Shown here piece by piece: positions 1-6,062 of a stretch of DNA of 14,567 nucleotides. The notes beneath the pieces were generated by a model. The model searched no databases, was not told the origin of the DNA, and worked only from the letters and a program-made list of their open reading frames with translations. The stretch is from positions 1-14,567 of the forward strand of contig JAGBHJ010000116.1 in NCBI GenBank assembly GCA_017935525.1, in the 5' to 3' direction. The position numbers and the translations under genes are program-made. The first letter of the stretch is position 1. Each line of letters starts with the position of its first letter. The stretch is from Clostridia bacterium. Its GTDB lineage: Bacteria; Bacillota; Clostridia; HGM11327.

Positions 1-1
1 C

Positions 2-1195
2 GGTATTCGTCCTTATGAGTGGACGCATCCGCCGCTGGGTAAGCTTCTGATCGCATTTGGTATGGCAATATTCACGCCTACCATGTTCGGCATGAGATGT
101 ATGGGTGCATTCTTTGGCGTGCTGCTGGTGCCGTTGATGTATTTGTTTGGCAAAAAGCTTACAATGGACAGCTTTGGCGGATTTGCTGCGGCGTTCCTTA
201 TGATGTTTGACTTTATGCACTTTACACACTCAAGAATATCGTCAATTGACGTTTACGGAGTGACGTTTGTGCTGTTGATGTTCTACTTTATGTATGATTT
301 CTACGTCAGCAAGCCTCACAATCTTGGCTTGATGAAGAGCTTTGGATATTTGCTGTGCTCCGGCTTCTTTATGGGCTGTGCAATATCCGTAAAGTGGAAC
401 ATGGCTTACGGCGGAGTTGGCTTGGCGATAGTGTTTGCCCTTGCGATATTCTCACAGATGTGGGACAGAAAGGTGTTGCTTGACAACGGATTGGGTCAGG
501 AGCATCAGTGGACGGGCAAGTTTGCTGCGGATTACATCGTAAAGATGGGCATATTCTGCGTGTTTGCGTTTATCGTGTTGCCTGTGACCATATACTTTGC
601 AACGTTTATCCCGTATACTATGGTTACGGACGGTACTCCGTACAAATTCAGCGATATAATTGCTCTGCAGGAGTCGATATTCAATTATCACAGCGAGAGC
701 GTGCTGGGATCGACCCACTACTATCAGTCCAGCTGGTACACGTGGCCCGTTATCGGCAGACCCTTGTATATGTATGCTTCTGCTGACAACGTGGACGGCA
801 TGCGCGGCTCCATCGTTACGATGGGTAACCCTGCGGTTTGGTGGGTAGGCGCGGCTTGCGTTGTTATGAGCATTGCCATTGCACTCAAAAAGAGGGACAA
901 GAGACTTGTGCCTGTAATAGTCGGTCTGTTGTCGCTGTATCTGCCTTGGATATTTGTGGAAAGATGTACGTTTATATACCATTACTTCCCGGTATTGCCA
1001 TTTGTGATGCTTTGCACGGCGTACGTGCTGGTGTACGTCAAGAACAATTACAAGCACGGCTTTAAGATAGCGGTTGCTTACTTTGTGGTGGTGGCGGTGC
1101 TGTTTGTAGTATTCTACCCCGTACTGACGGGCATCAGAGTGGATTCCGACTACATCTACAACGTAACAAGATGGTTCCCCTCATGGGAATTCTGA
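2..1195 (+). CDS. PMT-family (GT39) phospholipid carrier-dependent mannosyltransferase, 5'-truncated
   Basis: Polytopic membrane glycosyltransferase. In this family a polyprenyl-phosphate-linked sugar, usually mannose, is transferred to Ser/Thr of exported proteins on the outer face of the membrane. The frame is open from base 2, so the gene begins outside the window; the ATG at 62 is internal. The first visible residues include WTHPPLGK, a motif typical of PMT proteins just after the first large loop, and RISSIDVY follows at about residue 80. The remaining ~397 residues form many hydrophobic helices. The C-terminal part contains RCTFIYHYFP, typical of the PMT four-helix C-terminal domain. 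No MIR domain is visible, as expected for bacterial forms. The missing N-terminus should hold the first helices and the acidic catalytic loop. It is convergent with the spoIIIA operon and shares the terminator at 1208-1252. Family assignment is firm; sugar and acceptor are unknown. Confidence 0.9.
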   Translation, partial: GIRPYEWTHPPLGKLLIAFGMAIFTPTMFGMRCMGAFFGVLLVPLMYLFGKKLTMDSFGGFAAAFLMMFDFMHFTHSRISSIDVYGVTFVLLMFYFMYDFYVSKPHNLGLMKSFGYLLCSGFFMGCAISVKWNMAYGGVGLAIVFALAIFSQMWDRKVLLDNGLGQEHQWTGKFAADYIVKMGIFCVFAFIVLPVTIYFATFIPYTMVTDGTPYKFSDIIALQESIFNYHSESVLGSTHYYQSSWYTWPVIGRPLYMYASADNVDGMRGSIVTMGNPAVWWVGAACVVMSIAIALKKRDKRLVPVIVGLLSLYLPWIFVERCTFIYHYFPVLPFVMLCTAYVLVYVKNNYKHGFKIAVAYFVVVAVLFVVFYPVLTGIRVDSDYIYNVTRWFPSWEF

Positions 1196-1207
1196 TAAAA
1201 TGACAGA

Positions 1208-1252
1208 AAGACTCGTTGGCGGCCTTTTGGGCTGTTGACGAGTCTTTTTTTC
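1208..1252. terminator. Bidirectional intrinsic terminator between PMT gene and spoIIIAH
   Basis: A 9-bp perfect stem (AAGACTCGT at 1208-1216 with ACGAGTCTT at 1238-1246) has a further imperfect GC-rich inner stem around a TTTT loop (1225-1228). On the plus strand it runs into seven T residues (1245-1251), a good terminator for the PMT gene 12 bases upstream. On the minus strand it follows the spoIIIAH stop with a weaker TTTCTGTC tract. Its place between two convergent genes fits use in both directions. Confidence 0.85.
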
Positions 1253-1255
1253 TGT

Positions 1256-1807
1256 TCAGGTCTTTGTGATGATGGTGACGTTTTGTGCGGATTCCCCCGT
1301 TTCGTCCACCACTATCTTGAGTATCTTGGTGGCTTGCGCACCTGTTATTTCCTCTGCCTTGATGACGATGTTGATGGCGCCGTCCTCAACAAAGGCAACC
1401 GCATCGGCAAAGCCCTTTGCCTTGATGAGGTTTTCTATCTTCAATTCCTTTTCCATCAAAGCGGCAATGGCAAGCAGGCGCTCCTCCGCTTCCTTTTTTA
1501 CGGAGGCGTCTGTGTTTTCGTTGTCGGAAATGGTCTGCACGTAACGCATCTCCATGTCACGGATGCTCTGGCGGTTTTCTCTGTATGCCTCAAAGTAGTC
1601 CTTTTGAGTGGATGTGCTCTGGTCCTGAGAGCCGTCCGATGGCAGATTACCGTCAACGACGGAGTCACCGTCGGAGGGGATGTCGGGGATGTCGTTCCGA
1701 CTTCTGGTATATATGTAATTTGCGCTGCCCAGTATTACAAGGCACATCACAAGACTTACTATAACTATACCTCTTTGCTTTGTAAAATAATTCCAGTTGA
1801 TCTTCAT
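1256..1807 (-). CDS. spoIIIAH: Stage III sporulation protein AH (SpoIIIAH)
   Basis: Mother-cell membrane protein, 183 aa, whose extracellular domain forms a ring and docks to forespore SpoIIQ in the channel joining mother cell and forespore. A short basic N-terminus is followed by one transmembrane helix (about residues 13-33), a polar Asp/Ser-rich linker (about 35-70), a helical stretch (70-130), and a C-terminal alpha/beta ring-building domain that ends in the conserved-looking AQNVTIIT. The start is supported by AAAGGAG six bases upstream of the ATG. It is the last gene of the operon, 42 bases after spoIIIAG, with a small hairpin in the gap. Overall length is somewhat shorter than in Bacillus subtilis. 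I see no sign of truncation. Confidence 0.93.
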   Translation of the reverse strand: MKINWNYFTKQRGIVIVSLVMCLVILGSANYIYTRSRNDIPDIPSDGDSVVDGNLPSDGSQDQSTSTQKDYFEAYRENRQSIRDMEMRYVQTISDNENTDASVKKEAEERLLAIAALMEKELKIENLIKAKGFADAVAFVEDGAINIVIKAEEITGAQATKILKIVVDETGESAQNVTIITKT

Positions 1808-1835
1808 GGAATTCTCCTTTCAGAAAAGTATTTGT

Positions 1836-1850
1836 ATCCGCATGGCGGAT
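1836..1850 (-). repeat. Short GC-rich hairpin between spoIIIAG and spoIIIAH
   Basis: ATCCGC (1836-1841) and GCGGAT (1845-1850) are perfect inverted repeats around a three-base loop. The hairpin starts on the last base of the spoIIIAG stop codon, so it lies exactly at the cistron boundary. No T-tract follows, so it is not an intrinsic terminator. It could stabilise the upstream message or tune spoIIIAH translation; this role is inference. Confidence 0.5.
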
Positions 1851-2236
1851 CATTGACCCTTAAAGATACGTATCTGCGAGGCTTCGATGCCCAGCGCGGT
1901 GCAGGTTGCCAGCTGAAGCTTTATTCTTATTTCCGGTGAATCTGCGCCGGGGGATATTATTACCGCCCCGATGGTGACGCCGTCCTCATCCTGAGTAATA
2001 AGCGCTTTGACGTTGCCTGCTCCCTCTATGTCGGAGAGTATGTCGGCAAGCCGTACTTCCAAAGCTGTGCCTTGGTTGGGGGAATCGGTTGAAACAACGG
2101 GCGCTGCTTGCTCCTGCCCTCCTGCGGTGGCAATGCAGAGCACTACGGTTATGACTGCTATTGCGCCGCAGATGCCCAGCTCCTTTTTTGACAAGGTGCC
2201 GAGGGAGCGCTTGATACGTGAGATTAGCTGACTGAT
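1850..2236 (-). CDS. spoIIIAG: Stage III sporulation protein AG (SpoIIIAG), probable ATC start, compact form
   Basis: Membrane-anchored ring protein of the SpoIIIA-SpoIIQ channel. From the ATC at 2236-2234 it is 128 aa: a 19-residue basic/amphipathic N-terminus, a transmembrane helix (LGICGAIAVITVVLCIATAG), a short polar linker, then a ring-building domain (LADILSDIEGAGNVKALIT ... GAVIISPGADSP ... LGIEASQIRIFKG). The start is uncertain. Conventional calling would use TTG at 2194-2192 (114 aa), but that codon has no ribosome binding site. A strong AAGGAGG (2251-2245) lies 8 bases before the in-frame ATC, and no ATG, GTG or TTG lies in frame between the nearest upstream stop (2278-2276) and 2194. 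The long Ser/Thr/Glu-rich insertion that normally splits the ring-building domain of SpoIIIAG is absent here: ITQDEDG joins directly to VTIGAVII. Identity is firm from domain pattern and position between AF and AH. Confidence 0.88.
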   Translation of the reverse strand: MSQLISRIKRSLGTLSKKELGICGAIAVITVVLCIATAGGQEQAAPVVSTDSPNQGTALEVRLADILSDIEGAGNVKALITQDEDGVTIGAVIISPGADSPEIRIKLQLATCTALGIEASQIRIFKGQ

Positions 2237-2240
2237 GGTA

Positions 2241-2720
2241 TCACCCTCCTTTGTTGCCGTTTGATAAATATATATTCACGTTGTGGCAGGATATGCCCGT
2301 AATTCGTGATATCACGTTGCGAATATCTTCAACCGTGGCGGCATCCACATCTTGATGGGGTGTTACGTACACCCGCAGTACCCCGCCGGAGGAAATATGG
2401 GCACGCACGGTAAAATCAAATTGGCTGAAGCTTTCGTCCAATACGGACTGAACTATCAACACAGCCCTTTGCTCGGTGGAAAGCAACGGAGCAGAGGAGG
2501 CAAAAGGGGACCCTGCGCCGTTTTGCAAAAAGGAAAGATCAAGCTCCGTGTTTAATATGATCTTTGCCACGGAGGAGATCATAACCGTCAGCAGGCACAG
2601 ACTGATCACAAATTCGGTATATTTTTTTAACTTATCGTTTGATATGAGTGACGACAGAATAAAATATACGAATGCAAATCCCACAAGGGCGATGAGCAGC
2701 GTGCGAAGAATATCCATCAT
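2241..2720 (-). CDS. spoIIIAF: Stage III sporulation protein AF (SpoIIIAF)
   Basis: Membrane component of the SpoIIIA complex, 159 aa. Two transmembrane helices (about residues 5-24 and 36-56) are followed by an extracellular region whose C-terminal part (about 80-155, ending TGISCHNVNIYLSN) has the alpha/beta pattern of a ring-building-like domain. The frame is open for 48 codons further upstream, but that part is basic, not protein-like and lies inside spoIIIAE. The ATG at 2720 overlaps the spoIIIAE stop as ATGA, with a second ATG right behind it at 2717; both are plausible and AGGG lies just upstream. Translation is probably coupled to spoIIIAE. Somewhat shorter than the B. subtilis protein (about 200 aa). 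Confidence 0.9.
   Translation of the reverse strand: MMDILRTLLIALVGFAFVYFILSSLISNDKLKKYTEFVISLCLLTVMISSVAKIILNTELDLSFLQNGAGSPFASSAPLLSTEQRAVLIVQSVLDESFSQFDFTVRAHISSGGVLRVYVTPHQDVDAATVEDIRNVISRITGISCHNVNIYLSNGNKGG
2245..2252 (-). promoter_or_regulatory. Ribosome binding site that favours an ATC start for spoIIIAG
   Basis: AAAGGAGG on the minus strand overlaps the 3' end of spoIIIAF and ends 8 bases before ATC (2236-2234), which is in frame with spoIIIAG. A GTG that directly follows this site is out of frame and meets a stop within seven codons. The site is 50 bases upstream of the first conventional start (TTG at 2194), too far to serve it directly. Confidence 0.7.
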
Positions 2721-3901
2721 AACCCTACCAATGAATTGCCTACGGCGCACATTACGCTTATCAATGCGAAAAACAGTATGGCACAGGTCATAACGCACAA
2801 AAACAAAGCGCCGTATATCCTGCCGATGGCACTCATAAATCCGGAGATCCTGCTTTCTCCGCAAAGGGTGATCAAAAATGCGGTAAATCTGTATATAACG
2901 GATGCCACTAAAAGCTTTATTGCAGGGGAAATGGATACTGTCAACAGCAAAAGCATTCCCACACCGCCTATAACGCTTTTTAATACTACTGCACAGCCTG
3001 TAACAACGTCAAAGCTTTTTGACAAAAACGCACCGCCGTAAAGAGAGAATGACGAAAGGGTGTATTTGACAGTCTTGACGGAAAGTCCGCCAAGTGCGCT
3101 TGCGGTAAGCTTCTGTATTGACATAAACCCAAAAAACACGGTGAACATTACGCCTATCATCCAGTCGGAGCATCTTTTTGTTGATGAGGAAAGGGATGTG
3201 AATACCTTTTGCCCCGAAATGCTGTGGGCGCAGACGAGCACGGCGGACACGGTCAAAAGGGGTATTACCACGTTACATAGGATATTGACTGTGGCTGTGG
3301 CAATGATGGATACCGACGGCTGAAGTGCTCCCAAGGTCACCTTGTCCCCCATTGTGGCAATAAAAGTGGTGAGAATGGGCATTGTGGCGTTCAAAAGCCC
3401 CGACATATCCTTTACTGCGCCAAAGGCATCACCTGCGGCTTGTGCAAAGCCCTTTATCATGAGCCCCATGGCAGAAAAGACCATCACGTTGATGCTGACG
3501 GACAAAAGCTTGCCCGAGAACAGACCCTCGCCCAGCTTTTCCAGCAGAGCTGTTATAAGCGCTATACCCGCAATAAGCCCTGCGAGCCCTGCGTGTTCCC
3601 TTGCTTGTGATATTGCTCCGTCCAGCACCATATTTAGCATATTGGTGAGTGAAAGTGTCTCCTCACCGCGGATAAGGTCACAGAGAAACTGCAATACGCC
3701 CCTGCCACCGGTTATTGAGGAAAAATACTGATTGTCCGCAATATATTCCTGCCAGGGGGAAAGGTCAACGTTACCGAGGGCAGCCTCAATCATAGGCGTA
3801 ATATCTACAAGCTCGGACTCAGCCTCCGCCAACGACGGCAAAAGCAGTATTGCAAAAAATACCGCAACGGCGCAGAACTTGCTCAATTCAGAAAACTTCA
3901 T
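2717..3901 (-). CDS. spoIIIAE: Stage III sporulation protein AE (SpoIIIAE)
   Basis: Large polytopic membrane protein of the SpoIIIA channel complex, 394 aa, the usual length. It starts with a signal peptide (MKF, hydrophobic core at about residues 9-22, cleavage-like AEA at 25-27). An extracytoplasmic stretch (about 28-100) follows, then a series of hydrophobic helices to the C-terminus (about 105-125, 133-155, 195-225, 247-265, 305-325, 325-345, 362-390). It is thought to act as an export-apparatus-like membrane subunit. The start is well supported by AAGGAGG four bases before the ATG. It follows spoIIIAD by nine bases and overlaps spoIIIAF. Confidence 0.94.
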   Translation of the reverse strand: MKFSELSKFCAVAVFFAILLLPSLAEAESELVDITPMIEAALGNVDLSPWQEYIADNQYFSSITGGRGVLQFLCDLIRGEETLSLTNMLNMVLDGAISQAREHAGLAGLIAGIALITALLEKLGEGLFSGKLLSVSINVMVFSAMGLMIKGFAQAAGDAFGAVKDMSGLLNATMPILTTFIATMGDKVTLGALQPSVSIIATATVNILCNVVIPLLTVSAVLVCAHSISGQKVFTSLSSSTKRCSDWMIGVMFTVFFGFMSIQKLTASALGGLSVKTVKYTLSSFSLYGGAFLSKSFDVVTGCAVVLKSVIGGVGMLLLLTVSISPAIKLLVASVIYRFTAFLITLCGESRISGFMSAIGRIYGALFLCVMTCAILFFALISVMCAVGNSLVGL

Positions 3902-3910
3902 ACGACCTCC

Positions 3911-4312
3911 TTACGGCACTACGGAAAGCACCGTATCCAAAAGCCCCATTATTATGGGAATGGAAATTGAAAGTATCACCACCTTGCCTGCTGTCTCCAC
4001 TCTTGATGCAAGAGAGCCTTGTCCGCAATCGTTGCAAACGGATGCGGCAAACTCCGCCACAAGGGCGATCCCTGCTACCTTAAGCATGGGGTCTATAAGC
4101 TCGTTGGAGATACCCGTTTTGTTTGCAATGGAAATAAGGGTGGTGATCACGTCCTTGATGGGTGTTACCAGCCACAGCAACACCGCCACGCCAAAGGCAA
4201 CGGATACCATTGGTGCAAGCTCGGGCTTCGCTTCCTTCAGCAGCAGAATTACGATACACGCCACTATTGCCAAGGCTGCCACCGTCCCGATTCCGAGAGG
4301 GTATTTACTCAT
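3911..4312 (-). CDS. spoIIIAD: Stage III sporulation protein AD (SpoIIIAD)
   Basis: Small polytopic membrane protein of the SpoIIIA complex, 133 aa, the usual size. Several hydrophobic helices are visible (about residues 6-26, 33-60, 75-95 and 105-130), with the conserved-looking stretch ELIDPMLKVAGIALVAEFA near the middle. It resembles SpoIIIAC, and the pair are thought to form part of the membrane export apparatus. The ATG overlaps the spoIIIAC stop in an ATGA, which suggests translational coupling. Confidence 0.93.
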   Translation of the reverse strand: MSKYPLGIGTVAALAIVACIVILLLKEAKPELAPMVSVAFGVAVLLWLVTPIKDVITTLISIANKTGISNELIDPMLKVAGIALVAEFAASVCNDCGQGSLASRVETAGKVVILSISIPIIMGLLDTVLSVVP

Positions 4313-4503
4313 AGCCCAAACAGAGCCTTTACTGTGGAAAACAGCTGGCTGATAAGGTCCACAACCATCAAAAGCACTATCACAACTCCTGAAAGAGTCA
4401 CGAGTGTGGCAATTTCTGACTTATCCGCTTTTGTAAGCACTTGATTTATTACCGCCAGAAGTATTCCTATGGCGGCTATTTTGAAAATAAGATCTATCTG
4501 CAT
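4309..4503 (-). CDS. spoIIIAC: Stage III sporulation protein AC (SpoIIIAC)
   Basis: Very small membrane protein of 64 aa, with two hydrophobic helices (about residues 5-24 and 30-52) joined by a short polar loop containing KADKSE. Size, two-helix layout and position between AB and AD are diagnostic. It starts 13 bases after spoIIIAB ends and overlaps spoIIIAD by four bases. Confidence 0.92.
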   Translation of the reverse strand: MQIDLIFKIAAIGILLAVINQVLTKADKSEIATLVTLSGVVIVLLMVVDLISQLFSTVKALFGL

Positions 4504-4516
4504 ATTTTTCTCCGAA

Positions 4517-5005
4517 TCATATCAGTAAAATAAAGACCCCCACGCCTGCCAGCACTCCCAGCTTTCTGTACATGGCGGCGTTTTGATTGTATGCGGCGCC
4601 AAGGTCCTTGGTGTAGGAGGAAAGCTGTTGCAGGCTCTCCTCAAAGGCTAAAGCAATGTCCTCGGCAGAGCCTACGGTGATCGTCCTGACAAGCTGTGCC
4701 ATCATGTTTTTTATGGCGGCGGGGTATTGGGACGTGCTTATTACGCCAAGCAGATCGCCGTCGGACTCTAATGCATCCCGCATATCCTCAAAAAGCTTAC
4801 AGGAATCGCCGCTGATCGCAAAGCTCAGCCCCTCGCCAAGCCCATGGGAATAGCCGCAAACGGCGGTCTTGAGCAATTTTGTTGCCCGCAACAGTTGGGC
4901 TGCGGCTTCGTGCTCCCGCTTTAACCTTTTGGCGTACAGCTCCCCCAGCAGAAAGCCCGTTATTACTGATGCTCCGCCCAGCATCAGTCTGACGGTGATG
5001 CTCAT
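4517..5005 (-). CDS. spoIIIAB: Stage III sporulation protein AB (SpoIIIAB)
   Basis: Membrane protein of 162 aa with an N-terminal helix (about residues 6-24), a central cytoplasmic helical domain, and a C-terminal helix ending in the hydrophobic GVGVFILLI. The family resembles type II secretion GspF-like proteins and is thought to link the SpoIIIAA ATPase to the membrane complex. The ATG at 5005 overlaps the spoIIIAA stop as ATGA. No good ribosome binding site lies upstream, so translation probably depends on coupling with spoIIIAA. Confidence 0.92.
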   Translation of the reverse strand: MSITVRLMLGGASVITGFLLGELYAKRLKREHEAAAQLLRATKLLKTAVCGYSHGLGEGLSFAISGDSCKLFEDMRDALESDGDLLGVISTSQYPAAIKNMMAQLVRTITVGSAEDIALAFEESLQQLSSYTKDLGAAYNQNAAMYRKLGVLAGVGVFILLI

Positions 5006-5874
5006 AGGTCAACGATCCTTTCTATCTGTCCTACGTTGCGGGAGGACAATATTACCGCCACCTTTACCGTGCCGTCGGCAAGCAGGGCAGAGCATCCCTT
5101 GCGGGACTTTGCATCCTCAAGTGATGCGGCGTGCATGGAGGCTACAAAGGCACATCCGCACCGCGCGGCGTCGGCAAGTGCATCCCTGTCCTCGGTACCG
5201 CCGATCTCGTCCGTTATTATCACATTGGGGGAGAGGCTTCTTATTGCCATGGGGATGCCGATAGCCTTGGGGACATTGTCCAGCACGTCCGTTCTGATGC
5301 CTACGTCAAACTGGGGAACCCCCATACTGCAGGCGGCGATCTCGCTTCTCTCGTCTATTATACACACGTTAAAGCTTTGCCCCAGAAGTCTTGCGATCTC
5401 CCGCAAAAGAGTTGTCTTGCCCATCATGGGCGGGGACAGTATTACTGCGGAGCGCAACGTTCCTCCTGCCGTTATATATGGAAGGAGTCCATCTGCACAG
5501 CCCCGCTTTTCCCGCGGTATTCTTATGCTGATACCGTTTATATCGCTGACGGTATCTATCTGTCCGTTTTTTATTACTGCCTGCCCTGCCAGCCCCACTC
5601 TGCAGCCGTATTTAAGCGTCACAAAGCCCTGCCGCAGTTTTTCCCGTATGGAGCTGAGGGAGTGGTCGCTGATCTTTTCCACGGTGTAGCGAATGTCGTC
5701 GGGGGTGAGGGTGTCAAAGAATAAAGCCTCGGGGAGGCACTCCGCCATCAAGGGATGCCCCACTCGAAGACGCAACTCACGGAGACTTTGGTATTTTTTG
5801 TCCGACAGCATCCCCTCAACGTACCGCAACCGCTGTGGCAGGAGCGAAAATGCGTAGTCAATTATTTTATCCAT
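5002..5874 (-). CDS. spoIIIAA: Stage III sporulation protein AA (SpoIIIAA), ATPase
   Basis: Cytoplasmic ATPase of the secretion-ATPase type, 290 aa, energising the SpoIIIA channel in the mother cell. A P-loop is seen at about residues 147-155 (SPPMMGKTT), with Ser where the classic Walker A starts with Gly. A second conserved block is DERSEIA (174-180), and the Walker B region is NVIITDEIGG (217-226). The end of the protein (about 240-290) includes FVASMHA and a short beta-rich tail. First gene of the operon; the ATG at 5874 is preceded by GGGAG nine bases upstream and a sigma-E-like -10 element about 30 bases upstream. Length matches the family. Confidence 0.95.
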   Translation of the reverse strand: MDKIIDYAFSLLPQRLRYVEGMLSDKKYQSLRELRLRVGHPLMAECLPEALFFDTLTPDDIRYTVEKISDHSLSSIREKLRQGFVTLKYGCRVGLAGQAVIKNGQIDTVSDINGISIRIPREKRGCADGLLPYITAGGTLRSAVILSPPMMGKTTLLREIARLLGQSFNVCIIDERSEIAACSMGVPQFDVGIRTDVLDNVPKAIGIPMAIRSLSPNVIITDEIGGTEDRDALADAARCGCAFVASMHAASLEDAKSRKGCSALLADGTVKVAVILSSRNVGQIERIVDL

Positions 5875-5889
5875 TGTGCTTTGCTCCCG

Positions 5890-5936
5890 ATGTTCTTTTG
5901 ATATATGGTATGTCCGACGGAAAAAGTAAAGAACAT
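5890..5936. repeat. 9-bp inverted repeat in the spoIIIA/GH95 divergent region
   Basis: ATGTTCTTT (5890-5898) and AAAGAACAT (5928-5936) are perfect inverted repeats separated by 29 bases. The spoIIIA -10 element lies inside the gap, and the GH95 promoter starts 37 bases beyond the right arm. The arms could be operator half-sites or a long-looped hairpin; the plus strand continues into seven T residues, but no plus-strand gene upstream would need a terminator. The function is not known. Confidence 0.5.
5905..5912 (-). promoter_or_regulatory. Possible sigma-E -10 element for the spoIIIA operon
   Basis: CATACCAT on the minus strand matches the known sigma-E -10 consensus CATACA(A/C/T)T at seven of eight positions. 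It lies 30 bases before the spoIIIAA ATG, giving a short leader with the GGGAG ribosome binding site. spoIIIA is sigma-E-controlled in B. subtilis. No convincing -35 (GAATATT-like) sits 14-16 bases upstream, so confidence is limited. Confidence 0.45.
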
Positions 5937-5972
5937 TTTTTTAGTTTTTTTCGAAAAGTCTATTGAAAAATT

Positions 5973-6000
5973 TTGACAAATATATTACAATATATATAAT
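5973..6000 (+). promoter_or_regulatory. Sigma-A promoter for the GH95 gene
   Basis: TTGACA (5973-5978) and TATAAT (5995-6000) are both perfect consensus hexamers with 16-bp spacing, preceded by an A/T-rich stretch that could act as an UP element. Transcription should begin near 6007, leaving a leader of about 55 bases before the GTG at 6063. This also argues against translation starting at the upstream in-frame GTG (6009). Confidence 0.85.
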
Positions 6001-6003
6001 GAT

Positions 6004-6046
6004 ATCGTGTGTCTGAATGCGTGCGTTATCACACCGATCATATGAT
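6004..6046 (+). promoter_or_regulatory. Leader of the GH95 mRNA: imperfect hairpin and 10-bp palindrome
   Basis: ATCGTGTG (6004-6011) can pair with CACAC-c-GAT (6030-6038) with one bulged base. Overlapping its end is a perfect palindrome, ATCATATGAT (6037-6046), just before the ribosome binding site (6050-6054). Both lie at or just downstream of the predicted transcription start, where a repressor or RNA structure could control expression. Either could be chance at this length. Confidence 0.35.
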
Positions 6047-6062
6047 TACGGAGGAAAAAAGA

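Noticed and set aside
452..1057. Minus-strand 201-codon open frame inside the PMT gene
   Set aside because: His/Arg-rich product without a domain and antisense to a clearly conserved membrane protein; a shadow frame.
1235..1939. Plus-strand 234-codon open frame
   Set aside because: It lies antisense to spoIIIAH and spoIIIAG, which have clear family matches and ribosome binding sites. Its product is Cys- and Val-rich with no recognisable domain.
2721..2864. Upstream extension of spoIIIAF
   Set aside because: The extra 48 codons are basic and unlike the family, and they lie inside spoIIIAE. The ATG overlapping the spoIIIAE stop gives the expected membrane-helix N-terminus.
3732..4352. Plus-strand 206-codon open frame opposite spoIIIAE and spoIIIAD
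   Set aside because: Low-complexity Ser/Thr/Ala-rich product, antisense to two firmly identified spo genes.
5036..5724. Two overlapping plus-strand frames opposite spoIIIAA
   Set aside because: Both are shadows of the SpoIIIAA ATPase gene, which carries the P-loop and Walker B motifs.
6009..6062. Longer N-terminus for the GH95 protein from GTG 6009
   Set aside because: It begins about two bases after the predicted transcription start and has no ribosome binding site, whereas GTG 6063 has GGAGG at 8 bases and starts right before the conserved domain.
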